Origin: a virus | Strand: one strand, 5' to 3' | Length of the DNA: 39,368 nucleotides | Virus record (IMG/VR): IMGVR_UViG_3300015261_000009 | Coordinates: 1 to 39,368 of that record | Shown here: piece after piece, positions 1-7,135 of the stretch | Numbering within the stretch: position 1 is the first letter of the stretch | Layout of the letters: each line of letters starts with the position of its first letter | Notes under the pieces: generated by a model | What the model was told of the DNA's origin: nothing | The model's input: the letters and a program-made list of their open reading frames with translations, nothing else | The model's database searches: none | Program-made: the position numbers and the translations under genes

Positions 1-116
1 CGCCCCTTGTCGCTGGCGGCTTTGTAGAAGGTGAACTGGACGCTGACGGATGCATCAAAACCGTGGACAAAGTCGCTGCCGACACGATGATCTTCGACAT
101 CATCACCAGTCTGTGA
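1..116 (+). CDS. C-terminal fragment of an unrecognised protein, cut by the window edge
   Basis: An open frame enters from the left edge in the phase whose codons begin at position 3 and runs to a TGA at 114-116, giving about 37 C-terminal residues that include GGFVEGELDADG and end IITSL. The composition looks coding, acidic with alternating hydrophobics, and the stop lies just upstream of the next plus-strand gene. I do not recognise the family. If the genome is circular, the rest of the gene should lie past the right edge. The joined frame stays open backwards to a GTG near 39323, but that extension is arginine and proline rich and unconvincing. Confidence 0.45.
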   Translation, partial: PLVAGGFVEGELDADGCIKTVDKVAADTMIFDIITSL

Positions 117-153
117 CCGCCCCACCCCAACCAACCCAACAGGAGACAGAGGG

Positions 154-480
154 ATGACCACACCACGCGCATACACCCACGAAGAGCTTCGCGAACAGAT
201 GCTCGCGCACATCCGCGTCATGTGCCACTACTGGGCTACGCTTCCCGACAAACCGCCGCAGGAGCGATGCGAGGGCGTTGCGTTCTCGATCCTGACCATG
301 CTTGACGGCATGTCTGGCGGCGTCCGTTTCGGTTGCACACTGGTGGCTGGCGCTCACCCCGAGGACAAGCAATACCACATCGCCGAGGGCGAGAACTGGG
401 TGGAGCCTGGTACAGAAATCAACAGCGACCGCATGCTGCACGAACTGTTCTACCGCGCAGCCGCTGCAATGGCTGGCTAA
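154..480 (+). CDS. Hypothetical phage protein, accessory position next to lysis cassette
   Basis: This encodes 108 residues, starting MTTPRAYTHEELREQ and ending in an alanine-rich helix. The ATG follows a good ribosome binding site (GGAGACAGAGGG). There is no signal peptide or membrane segment. The middle contains short beta-like stretches (GVRFGCTLVAG) and many acidic residues, so a small soluble protein is likely. It runs convergently towards Rz1, whose stop is 14 bp away. With the preceding fragment it occupies the interval between attP and the lysis genes on a circular map, where temperate phages often keep lysogenic-conversion genes. Function is unknown. Confidence 0.7.
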   Translation: MTTPRAYTHEELREQMLAHIRVMCHYWATLPDKPPQERCEGVAFSILTMLDGMSGGVRFGCTLVAGAHPEDKQYHIAEGENWVEPGTEINSDRMLHELFYRAAAAMAG

Positions 481-493
481 CCCTCCCCTCTCC

Positions 494-742
494 CTACCGG
501 GGCCAGCTTTCGATCAACGCGGTGCGCTTCGACTTCTCGCAGCCGTACGCGCCGATCCAGGCCATCGTCCAGTGCACCAGATCCTTTGCCGTCGCGCCCT
601 CGGGCATGTCGTCCGGCTTAAGGCAGCCCGTCACCAGCGCCACAGGAGGCGGGTCGATCTTCGTTGGCGCATCTGGCCGCATCGTTGAGCACGCGGACAG
701 CAGCAGCAGGCACAGGGCAGCGAGCAAGGTCTTTGGCAGCAT
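494..742 (-). CDS. Rz1: Rz1-like outer-membrane spanin lipoprotein
   Basis: This is the probable outer-membrane spanin subunit, which joins with Rz to fuse inner and outer membranes in the last step of lysis. The 82-residue product begins MLPKTLLAALCLLLLSACST, a signal peptide with a clear lipobox (LLSAC), followed by the proline-rich stretch typical of Rz1 (DPPPVAL). Its start is nested inside Rz in another frame, the classic Rz/Rz1 overlap. I chose the internal ATG at 742 because the longer frame adds only an arginine-rich leader with no membrane signal. The C-terminal part contains a second cysteine pair (GCLKPDD, YGCEKS), longer than in lambda Rz1. Confidence 0.85.
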   Translation of the reverse strand: MLPKTLLAALCLLLLSACSTMRPDAPTKIDPPPVALVTGCLKPDDMPEGATAKDLVHWTMAWIGAYGCEKSKRTALIESWPR

Positions 743-986
743 GGTCGATCTCCTTCGTGGTTCGGGTGATGTAGCGGTCGCGGTAGACGGTCTGCACCGC
801 CTGCTTTTCCTCGGCGGCGCGCGAGCGGCCACGGTTCGATTCGCGGCGTAGCTCGGCAGCGGCTTGATACTCGGCCTGGGCGCGGGTGTAGCCGGCCTTG
901 TCGATCGCGTGGTGGATCTTCCAGGCGCCGGCGACCAGGGCCAGCACGAGCACGCCGAGCGCGATTAGCTTTGCGGTGAGAGACAT
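618..986 (-). CDS. Rz: Rz-like inner-membrane spanin
   Basis: The product has 122 residues with an N-terminal signal anchor (MSLTAKLIALGVLVLALVAG) followed by a charged, alanine-rich helical region predicted to form the periplasmic coiled coil, and a cysteine-containing tail. This matches the i-spanin architecture. The ATG at 986 is preceded by GGAGG at a 7-8 nt spacing, so the longer frame starting upstream is not used. Rz1 begins inside the gene and extends past its end. The gene follows lysozyme and a tiny zinc-knuckle ORF, with which its start overlaps by about 22 nt, so it is probably translationally coupled. Confidence 0.85.
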   Translation of the reverse strand: MSLTAKLIALGVLVLALVAGAWKIHHAIDKAGYTRAQAEYQAAAELRRESNRGRSRAAEEKQAVQTVYRDRYITRTTKEIDHAAKDLARCPVPAAAVRVLNDAARCANEDRPASCGAGDGLP

Positions 987-1054
987 ACGAATATCCTCCG
1001 CGTGCACTCATCCGCTGAGTGCCCCTGCATGCCGCAGTAGGTGCACCACTTCAT
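965..1054 (-). CDS. 29-residue zinc-knuckle microprotein between lysozyme and Rz
   Basis: A 30-codon frame has ATG at 1052-1054 overlapping the lysozyme stop as ATGA, and ends in TAA at 965-967 within the start of Rz. The peptide reads MKWCTYCGMQGHSADEC and then a basic tail. The spacing is exactly C-x2-C-x4-H-x4-C, the retroviral-type zinc knuckle, so it may bind one zinc ion and possibly nucleic acid. The coupling with lysozyme and the perfect knuckle spacing argue that it is translated. Similar tiny cysteine-rich ORFs occur beside Rz in other phages, to my recollection. The role is unknown. Confidence 0.6.
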   Translation of the reverse strand: MKWCTYCGMQGHSADECTRRIFVCLSPQS

Positions 1055-1530
1055 GGCGAACCCGTCAGGAACATTTCGCGTTCCTCGGTGCGGCGGCGGC
1101 GCAGGCCACGCTCCACATTGCTCCCCGGGCTGACCCAGCGCAGGAACTGGTCCGCGCAGCCGGCGTAATCGCCAGCGTTCAGCAGGCGCAGCAAGGTCGA
1201 TGGCCGTCCGTCCTTCAGGCGGATGATCCCGTCCTTCTTGGATGAGCCTTGACCCACGTTGAACACGATGCTGACCATCGCATCGAACTGGCCTTGCGTG
1301 AGCGGCACGGTCACAGCGTCGCTCACCATGTCTTCACGCTCGGCAATGTCGGCCTGCAGGCGGTCGTCGGCCTGCTGCTGCGTCCAGACCGTGCCCTCGT
1401 GGATGTCCGGGCCAGTGGCGCCCCACCCTACGGTCCATGGCGCACCGCCCGTCTTGGGGTCGGGGTAGGCGACGAGCTTGCAAGACTCGTAGCGCCTGAT
1501 CAGTTCGATGCCAGCCTTTGAAGTGATCAT
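1051..1530 (-). CDS. Phage endolysin, GH24 (T4-type) lysozyme
   Basis: The 159-residue muramidase is expected to cut the glycan backbone of peptidoglycan. The T4-lysozyme catalytic triad is visible: Glu15 in RRYESCKL, Asp24 in YPDPKTGG and Thr33 in WTVGWG, followed by a GxG turn and a basic C-terminus. There is no signal or SAR anchor at the N-terminus, so release to the periplasm should need a holin. The start at 1530 overlaps the stop of the upstream membrane protein as ATGA. Length fits the family. The order membrane proteins, lysozyme, Rz/Rz1 is a complete Gram-negative lysis cassette. Confidence 0.93.
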   Translation of the reverse strand: MITSKAGIELIRRYESCKLVAYPDPKTGGAPWTVGWGATGPDIHEGTVWTQQQADDRLQADIAEREDMVSDAVTVPLTQGQFDAMVSIVFNVGQGSSKKDGIIRLKDGRPSTLLRLLNAGDYAGCADQFLRWVSPGSNVERGLRRRRTEEREMFLTGSP

Positions 1531-1751
1531 TTCGTCAGGCTCTCTTGCTTCACCGGGCGAAGCAGCACGATCAGGACCAGGCAGGCCAGCCGAACGCCGC
1601 TCTTGTAGCCGTCATCCATCCATGGCACGAGGTCCGTGTTGTCGGCCAGGATCTGTAGCAACTCAGGCACAGCGAGCCCGAGCGCTCCGAAGATCATCGT
1701 GGTGGACTTCCACAGCTTGCGCCAGTTTTCAACCAATTCGAGTCTGGTCAT
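1527..1751 (-). CDS. Probable holin, two membrane segments
   Basis: The 74-residue protein has two hydrophobic stretches, roughly residues 18-36 (TTMIFGALGLAVPELLQIL) and 52-67 (GVRLACLVLIVLL), separated by an acidic loop (DNTDLVPWMDD), and a charged tail. This is the class II holin layout. It sits directly upstream of lysozyme, with an ATGA-type overlap at both ends of the gene. I infer that it forms the pore or lesion that lets lysozyme out. The neighbouring single-span protein could instead be the holin with this one as antiholin. Confidence 0.75.
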   Translation of the reverse strand: MTRLELVENWRKLWKSTTMIFGALGLAVPELLQILADNTDLVPWMDDGYKSGVRLACLVLIVLLRPVKQESLTK

Positions 1752-2077
1752 GGGAACCTCCGTGTCGTGGTGGTTGTCGATGGGACGGCCGGGACTTGAA
1801 CGGGTTGCGCCTTGATCGCACGAATCTCGCCCTCAAGGTTTTCCAGCCGAAAGCGCAGGAGGGCTTGCTCACCGGCCAGCGTCGTGACTTGCTGGTTCCC
1901 GGCCTTCACCGTGATCTGGAGCTCGTTCACGTCCTTGGCGGTTTGCCCTGCCGTGAACCAGGTGCCGATGATGAAAAATGCCGCGGTCCCGCCCACGCAG
2001 ATCACGCCCCAAAGGGGGATGCGCAGGTCGATGAAGCGGGACACGCTGGCGTCTCCGGGTTGGGTGTCTTGGCTCAT
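1748..2077 (-). CDS. Membrane protein with coiled coil, second holin/antiholin candidate
   Basis: The 109-residue product has a short polar N-terminus, one transmembrane helix (about residues 21-44, containing VICVGGTAAFFIIGTW), then a heptad-rich helical segment (VNELQITVKAGNQQV to LENLEGEIRAI) and a Thr/Pro tail. Single-span membrane proteins with a coiled coil often lie beside holins and are annotated as holin accessories or antiholins. The ATG at 2077 shares one base with the tail-fibre stop (TGATG) and has the ribosome site GAGGAA. It overlaps the next gene as ATGA. Confidence 0.65.
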   Translation of the reverse strand: MSQDTQPGDASVSRFIDLRIPLWGVICVGGTAAFFIIGTWFTAGQTAKDVNELQITVKAGNQQVTTLAGEQALLRFRLENLEGEIRAIKAQPVQVPAVPSTTTTTRRFP

Positions 2078-3294
2078 CAGGTGTATTCCTCGATGATCAC
2101 GATGCCGGCCCCACCAACGCCCCCGTTTGTGTTGCCAGTGGAAATGTTGTTGGCGCTACCGCCGCCGCCTGCTCCCGGCGCCAAACCGCTGCCACCGAGC
2201 CCGGCCGCGGTATTTGCACCACCGCCTCCGCCCAACGGAGACGGCGCCCCTTGCCCAGAGATCGGAGAGAAGCTGGCGAAGATCAGCCCGCAAGGGCCTG
2301 GCTGTCCTCGGTTTGCAATGATCAGCGTGCCCGTGGTTGTAGGCGTCGCCCCAGGATCGCCTTGGCCTGCAATCGCGTTGTCTGTGGTGGTGGCGGTCGC
2401 AGTCCCGCCCCCGCCGCCACCAGGCGCGACAAGGAGAGTTCCACCGAACGTGGTTGTCCCGCCAGGGCCTCCAGCAGCGCCAAGAGGCGACACGCCGCCT
2501 GCACCAATGACAATGGCCGCACCAGAGAATCCAGATGTGAACCGAGCAACCCCCATCGAGCCAGATGCGCCGCCCGATGCCGTTGACCAACTGGCCCCGC
2601 TGGTAGCAAAAGCACCGCCGCCAGCGCCACCGCCACCTACCGCAGTGACCTTGATCGAATTCGTTCCAGCCGTTGGGGTGTAGGTCGTGTTTGCCGTGAA
2701 TCTGCGCACGTTCAGAAGCAAACCTCCGACGCTGGAGTTTTGCGTCGAGATGAGCCCGTAGGAGACTTGCGACAAGCCCGAATCAAGCACGCCGGAATCA
2801 TTCTGGACCGTCACTGTCGTGTTCGGCGCAGCGTACGCACTTGCGGTGATCGTGGAATACACGGCGCCACCAGTGTTCTGAGTCTTGAGGCGGCGCCCGA
2901 TCTGGAAGATTTGCGTTTGGTCGCCGGGCACCGTGAATGACGTTGCGCTGACGTACGTAGGCGTGGCTTGGTAGACCACCCATTGATCGATCGCTACGGT
3001 CGTATCGTTGATGCCAGAGATGTTGTCGATGGTGCGCAGGGTGACGTTCGCCGCGTTCTTGATCACGTACTTGTATGCAGCCCCGCCAGTGAGCCAAACC
3101 GCTCCTTGGGTGTTGACGCCGAGCGTATTGAGGACAATGGGCCAGGAATTCGGAACAGCTCCGGCTTGGTCGCTGGTGGTAGCTGCGGGCGTGGACGAGC
3201 CAGCTAGGTAGACTTCGACGAAGCCGCCAGATAGCGGATCGCCGTTGGCGTCCATCTGCTGTTCGTTGATCAGGGGGGCGAGGAATTGCGCCAT
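2077..3294 (-). CDS. Tail fibre with glycine-rich C-terminal domain
   Basis: The 405-residue protein has an N-terminal domain of the kind found in podovirus tail fibres (MAQFLAPLINEQQMDANGDP, then a beta-rich segment ending TIDNISGIND). A middle beta region follows. From about residue 217 to near the end there is a glycine-rich domain with runs of GGGG and GGxGG, like the glycine-rich receptor-binding domains of several phage adhesins. It is probably a receptor-binding fibre acting alongside the tailspike at 11207-13294. A strong terminator hairpin precedes the gene, so it needs readthrough or its own promoter. The short spacing to the holin gene makes this the last tail gene before lysis. 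Confidence 0.75.
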   Translation of the reverse strand: MAQFLAPLINEQQMDANGDPLSGGFVEVYLAGSSTPAATTSDQAGAVPNSWPIVLNTLGVNTQGAVWLTGGAAYKYVIKNAANVTLRTIDNISGINDTTVAIDQWVVYQATPTYVSATSFTVPGDQTQIFQIGRRLKTQNTGGAVYSTITASAYAAPNTTVTVQNDSGVLDSGLSQVSYGLISTQNSSVGGLLLNVRRFTANTTYTPTAGTNSIKVTAVGGGGAGGGAFATSGASWSTASGGASGSMGVARFTSGFSGAAIVIGAGGVSPLGAAGGPGGTTTFGGTLLVAPGGGGGGTATATTTDNAIAGQGDPGATPTTTGTLIIANRGQPGPCGLIFASFSPISGQGAPSPLGGGGGANTAAGLGGSGLAPGAGGGGSANNISTGNTNGGVGGAGIVIIEEYT

Positions 3295-3312
3295 GCAGGC
3301 TCCTAAAACAAA

Positions 3313-3334
3313 AAAGCCGCTCGAAAGCGGCTTT
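3313..3334 (-). terminator. Intrinsic-type terminator before the tail-fibre gene
   Basis: A 9-bp perfect stem (AAAGCCGCT with AGCGGCTTT) closes a four-base loop that reads TTCG on the minus strand. It is followed on that strand by a T-rich tract (TTTTTTGTTTT). It lies about 20 bp upstream of the tail-fibre ATG. Confidence 0.8.
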
Positions 3335-3350
3335 GGTGGAAAATGCTGAG

Positions 3351-3443
3351 ATGGACTACAGCGTTTGGCTCTGGATCAAAATCGTTGGCTTTGCCGTTAT
3401 CTGCTTCGCAATCGCCTTCTGGAAAGCTCTCAACGGGCGATGA
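3351..3443 (+). CDS. 30-residue single-span membrane peptide, antisense to the late operon
   Basis: A 31-codon frame on the plus strand begins ATG at 3351 and ends TGA at 3441-3443, overlapping the convergent ejection-protein stop by 14 bp. The peptide is MDYSVWLWIKIVGFAV followed by more hydrophobic residues and the basic end FWKALNGR. This is a convincing transmembrane helix with a positive C-terminal flank. A purine-rich GGTGGAAAATG lies upstream. No nearby plus-strand gene would carry it, so expression would need its own promoter. It could be chance; its hydrophobic, well-formed architecture and use of a gap between minus genes are the arguments for it. Confidence 0.35.
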   Translation: MDYSVWLWIKIVGFAVICFAIAFWKALNGR

Positions 3444-5766
3444 GTGCTGGCGCCGAGCGGTAGCCGATGGTGCGCGCCCCTTGGCTCAGGGCGTTCCTCA
3501 GCGCATTTGTTTGTGGCTCGGACAAAAGCCTTGCTGCTTCCTGCGGGTCGAGCAAAGCATTGCCAAGACGCTCTTGGATTTGCTTGTTCGCGGCCCCATA
3601 GGGGAGTTGCAACACGCGTCCCATGGTCGAAGTGGCGGCGGTTGATCCGCCCAGCGTCCCGCCAAGCGCCCCCTGAAGGAGTTGGTTCTGAGCCAGGTTT
3701 TGCACGGTGTTTGACCCGACCGCCCTGCCTACGTTGTTGGCGATCTGCCCCGCATTCAAGTCGGCCTGAATGTTGCGGAGCACCTGAAGTTGCGTAGGGC
3801 TGAGTTCCTTTACCAAGTCGCTGCCCTTGTTCTTCAGCACGTTATTCAACTTTGCTGCCGAAATGATCGCGCCCCCCTGGGAGTCCACCGAGCCCGTTTG
3901 GATGCTCTTAAGAATTTCCTCAAGCCGCTCCATCTGGTTGATTGGAATGCTTTCCTTGGCGTAGCGGTCGAGGTAGCCTTTCCAGTTCGGCGTGCCCTTC
4001 GTGGTGGGGCCGATGGCGTTTGCAGGCATAGAGCGAGAGGCTTGATCTATGGCGTCATCAATGAAGCCTTTGACACCGGACAGCTGAGACGCCGCGTACT
4101 TCAGATTCCCAGCCTCCCCTTGCAATTTTCCGCCTAGCACATCATTGATGTCCTTGCGGATTGCATAGAGCGCCCGCGCATCGATCGTTCCGTCTTTGGT
4201 AAAGCCAGCGATGCGCGACTTGAATTGATTGAGTGCTTGTTGCGACAACTGCCCCGCGTTGTTCGGGTCACCAATGAGATTGTCGATCTGACGCAGGATT
4301 CCATCCGCTGGGACCTTGCCTGCTGCATTAAGCGCTTCTTCGCGCATCGGCCCTGTCAATGCATTCCTGGCCTGCTTCGCGAGATCGATCTTGCCAGTGT
4401 TGCCGGCAATGCCCTCAATGGCAGACGTGCGAGCCTGGTTCTGCGCCGTCTGCCGCGCCGCCAAGGCGGATGCGTATTCAGGACTTGCGTTCTGCATCGT
4501 CCGACTGAGCGCCGCCAGCCCCTCGTCGCCGGCAGCCATCGCGGTTGTGGGCATCGAGCCTGAAACCATTGGGGCAGCGCTGCGAAGCTGTGCCAATGCA
4601 TTGGCCGGGTTCGCCGCTGTGTTTCGGAGCACATCCCCTGCGATGCGGTTTTGACCGGCAGCATAGAAAGGCCGAACGGCAGAACCCAAGGCATTGCCCG
4701 CGATAGTCGCAACTTTCCCGACCACAGGCATGGCCGCGCCTATTCCAGCGCCTAGGCCCGTCGAATTGGGGTCGATCAGTCCAGCGGTTGCGCCGCCAGT
4801 GATGGCGCCCCCCACACTGCGGATGCCAAGATCCGCGGCCCCACTCAAGAACCCCGGAGCCACCTTTTGTGAAGCCGTCATGCCACTGCTGGCAAGCGCG
4901 TTCCCGAGCCGTCCGAACCCAGCTGCGCGTGCACCAGCACCCAACGCAGGACCAACCGGCAGCGTTGCGAGTACGTTCCCGCCAACGCGGCCTGCACTCG
5001 CGAGCGAACTATCGCCGTACTGGTCCTGGAATTCCTGTTTGCCCTGCTGGTTCATGGCGCGGACTCGCTCGCCCTCAGAGCCGCCAGTCAGCTTGTCAAC
5101 GCCGGATGCCAGCAACTGCGCGCCAGTATCGATGGGGTCTTTCACGCCACGCGCGATGCCCATAACGATAGCATCGGAGGCATTGGGCGTGTTGTTGCCC
5201 GCCTCGCGCCGAGCCTTGGGGTAGACGCCGAATGCTGCTTTTGGCTCGTCAGGCCCCGCGCTCTTCTGAGCGAACGGGTCGAAATCCACAGCGACCAGCT
5301 GGGGTCCGGTAGCAGCCTTGGTTGGCGTCATCTTCGCAGCGGTCGAAACCTTGGCGACGTAGCTAGGATCTTCCGCGTAGCCGCCGCTCTTCAGGGCCTT
5401 GGCGAAATCTTCGGGCGTCTTGGCATTGACGGCGTTCGGGTACTTCCGCTGGATCAGGCTGACGTAGTCGTCAACGAACTGATCCGGCGACTCGTAGGCG
5501 CGGTACTTGTCGCGACTGCCGGTCATGTTGTCCGTCGCTGCCGTTCCGCTGCCCGAGAAGTCTTTGATGTTGCCCAGGTTGTTGGTGCCGGGGATAACGC
5601 TCTTGCCCCATCCGGTTTCCAGGCCCCATTGTCCTAGAACGACCTTCGGATCAACACCGAGGGCCTTGGCCGCTTTCTCCGCAGAAGCGCCGTAGCGCGC
5701 AGCGAAGTCATCCGGCGTAGTGGACTTCTTGAAGGGGTTGAATTCAACCGCGACGAGTTCGGCCAT
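3430..5766 (-). CDS. Large ejection (internal virion) protein with N-terminal muramidase domain
   Basis: The 778-residue product starts MAELVAVEFNPF at 5766, overlapping the previous stop as TAATG with ribosome site GAGGTGA. Residues about 20-145 resemble a GH73/FlgJ-type glucosaminidase: the catalytic glutamate is probably Glu50 in WGLETGWGKS, with NNLGNIK and the YRAYESP beta-hairpin following. The centre is rich in Gly and Ala with hydrophobic stretches (AGARAAGFGRLGNAL, GAITGGATAGLIDP), typical of proteins ejected through the cell envelope. The rest is helical. I infer that it is packaged inside the capsid and cuts peptidoglycan during DNA entry. The motif LVAVEFNPF recurs near residue 157 as LVAVDFDPF. 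Confidence 0.8.
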   Translation of the reverse strand: MAELVAVEFNPFKKSTTPDDFAARYGASAEKAAKALGVDPKVVLGQWGLETGWGKSVIPGTNNLGNIKDFSGSGTAATDNMTGSRDKYRAYESPDQFVDDYVSLIQRKYPNAVNAKTPEDFAKALKSGGYAEDPSYVAKVSTAAKMTPTKAATGPQLVAVDFDPFAQKSAGPDEPKAAFGVYPKARREAGNNTPNASDAIVMGIARGVKDPIDTGAQLLASGVDKLTGGSEGERVRAMNQQGKQEFQDQYGDSSLASAGRVGGNVLATLPVGPALGAGARAAGFGRLGNALASSGMTASQKVAPGFLSGAADLGIRSVGGAITGGATAGLIDPNSTGLGAGIGAAMPVVGKVATIAGNALGSAVRPFYAAGQNRIAGDVLRNTAANPANALAQLRSAAPMVSGSMPTTAMAAGDEGLAALSRTMQNASPEYASALAARQTAQNQARTSAIEGIAGNTGKIDLAKQARNALTGPMREEALNAAGKVPADGILRQIDNLIGDPNNAGQLSQQALNQFKSRIAGFTKDGTIDARALYAIRKDINDVLGGKLQGEAGNLKYAASQLSGVKGFIDDAIDQASRSMPANAIGPTTKGTPNWKGYLDRYAKESIPINQMERLEEILKSIQTGSVDSQGGAIISAAKLNNVLKNKGSDLVKELSPTQLQVLRNIQADLNAGQIANNVGRAVGSNTVQNLAQNQLLQGALGGTLGGSTAATSTMGRVLQLPYGAANKQIQERLGNALLDPQEAARLLSEPQTNALRNALSQGARTIGYRSAPALIAR

Positions 5767-7133
5767 TATTCTTTCACCTCGAACCATTTGCCGTTTTGTT
5801 GGACATAGTACTTGCCATCAGGAGCGCGCTCGGCTCGCATTTCCTGGCCGCCGATGTTGAGTGTCTTGCTGGATGGGCTCCCTTTCTTCAATGGAACACC
5901 GGGCTTCGTGGCAGCAGGCTCACCGCGGACCTGGGCGACTCGAGTCTCGGAGTCCGGCACTTCTGCCAAGATACCGCGCATTGCAACTTCGCGATTGCGC
6001 TTCTTCTGCGCGATCACTGCATCGCTGTCTCCGGTCTGCGGGAAGTATTGCTTGTCCCCACTGTTGAATTCGGATTCGCCGATGACGGCGCCCGATTCAC
6101 GCCGCAGCACTGCATTCAGGAAATCCCGCTTCGCTTGGTCGAGCCGCTGGCGATCTGCGGGTTGAAGTGCATTGATCGCTGCGCCCACTCCGAAGCCAGC
6201 GCGAGAGCCGGGAATCGAGGTGGTAACGCCGCTGGCCGCCAACTCGTCAAAGATCGTGTTCGCTTCCTGCATGCGAGTGCCGAACAACAGCGCTTTGGAT
6301 TGGCCGTCAGTCAGAGGCTTGCCACCGCCTGCCTTGGAGGTTGGATCAGCAGGGCCGCCAGGGATGAATTCCAGCGACTGCCCATCTGCCGCAAGCCTAT
6401 ACCCAGCAGGAACCCTGCCAGCAGCATTCCCTTGTGCGCGAATGGCGTTCTGCTCCCTCATCCGCGCGTCGGTCATTGCGGCATTCGCTGCGGACTGCTG
6501 CGTGCTCGCTACGCTGTCTGGCGATTGGGTGCGAGCTTGCACGTTCGCGATCTCGACCTGACCAGTGATGGGGTTCGTCCGCTGGGTCTGAACCGTCCCG
6601 CCCATGTTCTCTGTCGTGAACTTGCCAAGCACCTTCTCTGCGTCGGCGCCCCAGCCTTGGGCGATCTGGCGGAGTTGGTTGGGGTCGTTCCGGGCTGCAT
6701 AGATCCGCGCCTTCGCGCCGTCCACCATCTGGGGAGGCAGGCCGTACAGCTGCGCCGTTTCGGAAAGGGTGCGGATTGCGTTCTCTTCCGTAGGGTTGGC
6801 AAGGATCATCGTCGCCCCTTGCTTCATCCCCTCTGCCGCAGCTTTGCCGCGCTCTGCCTGAGCCTTTTGCTGTTCGGTCTGGAACTTCGCAACCTCCATC
6901 GACTGCTTGCCGAGGCCGGCTTTCTGGAGTGCCGTGATCTGATCGACACCTTGCACGCCAGAGCGGAGTACTTGCCGGTAGGCGTCATCATCGGCAATGC
7001 CGCGCTGTGCCTGCTGGAGTTGCAGTGCCCCCAGTTGGGATTGCTGCAACTTCGCTTGCATCTCTGTTGGGTCTTGCAGAGGCGTGACGCCGCGGCCAGC
7101 CTGAAGAATGATGTTGGGGTCAAGTTGTGCCAT
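5766..7133 (-). CDS. Probable DNA-ejection structural protein
   Basis: The 455-residue protein is hydrophilic and mostly helical and very rich in Gln and Ala (LQQSQLGALQLQQAQ). The conserved phage block RRESGAVIGESEFNSGDKQYFP lies near residues 345-366, and a small beta-rich C-terminus follows (YYVQQNGKWFEV). It sits between two other ejection-type proteins in the same arrangement as P22 genes 7, 20 and 16, and overlaps the downstream gene by one base. I infer an internal virion protein that leaves the capsid with the DNA. No enzymatic motif is visible. Confidence 0.7.
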   Translation of the reverse strand: MAQLDPNIILQAGRGVTPLQDPTEMQAKLQQSQLGALQLQQAQRGIADDDAYRQVLRSGVQGVDQITALQKAGLGKQSMEVAKFQTEQQKAQAERGKAAAEGMKQGATMILANPTEENAIRTLSETAQLYGLPPQMVDGAKARIYAARNDPNQLRQIAQGWGADAEKVLGKFTTENMGGTVQTQRTNPITGQVEIANVQARTQSPDSVASTQQSAANAAMTDARMREQNAIRAQGNAAGRVPAGYRLAADGQSLEFIPGGPADPTSKAGGGKPLTDGQSKALLFGTRMQEANTIFDELAASGVTTSIPGSRAGFGVGAAINALQPADRQRLDQAKRDFLNAVLRRESGAVIGESEFNSGDKQYFPQTGDSDAVIAQKKRNREVAMRGILAEVPDSETRVAQVRGEPAATKPGVPLKKGSPSSKTLNIGGQEMRAERAPDGKYYVQQNGKWFEVKE

Positions 7134-7135
7134 GG

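Noticed and set aside
2077-3294. Diversity-generating retroelement target (as in the Bordetella podovirus BPP-1)
   Set aside because: No reverse transcriptase or template repeat is present anywhere; the C-terminus is a glycine-rich domain, not a C-type lectin fold.
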